A stretch of 64,000 bases of DNA from an uncultured Flavobacterium sp. (lineage in GTDB: Bacteria; Bacteroidota; Bacteroidia; Flavobacteriales; Flavobacteriaceae): contig NZ_CALBSN010000090.1 of NCBI RefSeq assembly GCF_937967675.1, positions 1 through 64,000 on the forward strand, in the 5' to 3' direction. A program made the position numbers and the translations under genes. Below are positions 63,733 to 64,000 of the stretch, in pieces (position 1 is the first letter of the stretch; each line of letters starts with the position of its first letter). The notes beneath the pieces were generated by a model. That model saw nothing but the letters and a program-made list of their open reading frames with translations, ran no database searches and had not been told where the DNA came from.

Positions 63733-64000
63733 CTTTTTTGTTTCTATCTTCCTTAATTAACTATTTTAAAGAAATAAAAGTTAATTCTATTATTTTGATA
63801 ATGATTTAGTTAAAATCATTTTAGTATTCTAGGAAAAGCTATCGGACAACGTTCCAGCGTTTTTAGCAGTTGCCTTTTCTTTTTAGTTTTCTATTTTTAG
63901 CCTTCATTTAGCTTTTCATTTTCTGTTAAGTGTATATTTTAATCGTGCGGATGTCTTGTTTACTTTGGCGGAAGGTTTATCTATTTTAGCCGTTACCTTG
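63733..64000. other. Right-edge region, no firm gene
   Basis: An AT-rich upstream region for the coiled-coil gene is followed by mixed sequence. On the minus strand a frame enters from the right edge and stops at 63916 (28 codons, SAKVNKTSARLKYTLNRK at its end), which might be the C-terminus of another gene. Evidence is too thin to call it. Confidence 0.3.

Overview
The window looks like chromosomal DNA of a Flavobacterium-type member of the Bacteroidota. It is AT-rich, several genes have TAnnTTTG promoter boxes, and it encodes a type IX secretion sorting domain, a PUR-alpha/DUF3276 protein, an extended NusB, a RibB with a worn-out RibA domain, and Leu/Glu-type dehydrogenase. No rRNA gene, intact tRNA gene or CRISPR array was seen.

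Layout. 1-1964: a minus-strand surface-protein operon (repeat-rich protein running off the left edge, small barrel-like protein, T9SS-sorted protein). 2219-3427: membrane-anchored AraC-type regulator. 3460-7132: a block with a PAP2 phosphatase and EptA (lipid A remodelling) and about 1.1 kb of non-coding repeats, bounded by two direct copies of the last 12 codons of ribB. 7097-19591: minus-strand housekeeping run (ribB, LptF/G permease, LolA-like, FtsK, diacylglycerol kinase, Tpx, esterase, dihydroorotase-like protein, BatA-like VWA protein, DEAD-box helicase). 19742-36675: more core genes (BamA-like protein, hemN with an FNR-like site, a thioredoxin/rhodanese group, CsaA, PUR protein, ABC exporter, dehydrogenase, nusB, yajC, peptidases, exported KatG). 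36816-40807: a two-component system, two paralogous membrane proteins and two lipoproteins, tied together by an identical operator-promoter layout found three times.

From about 40,960 to the right edge the DNA is accessory. It begins with a short piece resembling the 3' end of a tmRNA gene next to a strong hairpin, as expected for the displaced end of an island integrated in ssrA. A lysis-like cassette follows (HTH protein, unknown 252-aa protein, DUF5675 L,D-transpeptidase-like enzyme, two tiny membrane proteins). Then come a DUF4365-TPR protein, a Shedu-type nuclease, and a GC-richer non-coding stretch with large hairpins.

The most striking part is 47,794-59,323, six minus-strand genes with gaps of 1, 4, 11, 23 and 1 bases. 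In order of transcription they are an AAA ATPase and a cytoplasmic subtilisin-like protease (IetA/IetS-like), a 1480-aa nuclease-STAND NTPase (Avs-like), an HNH protein with an unrecognised C-terminal region, and an ABC-type ATPase plus HNH nuclease (Septu PtuA/PtuB-like). The start of this operon carries three AAATCGTAA boxes spaced exactly 21 bp apart over its promoter. It looks like a composite anti-phage operon under one switch. The right end holds gene fragments, a nested palindrome, a Cas2/SinR-like protein with a membrane coiled-coil partner, and a large coiled-coil membrane protein.
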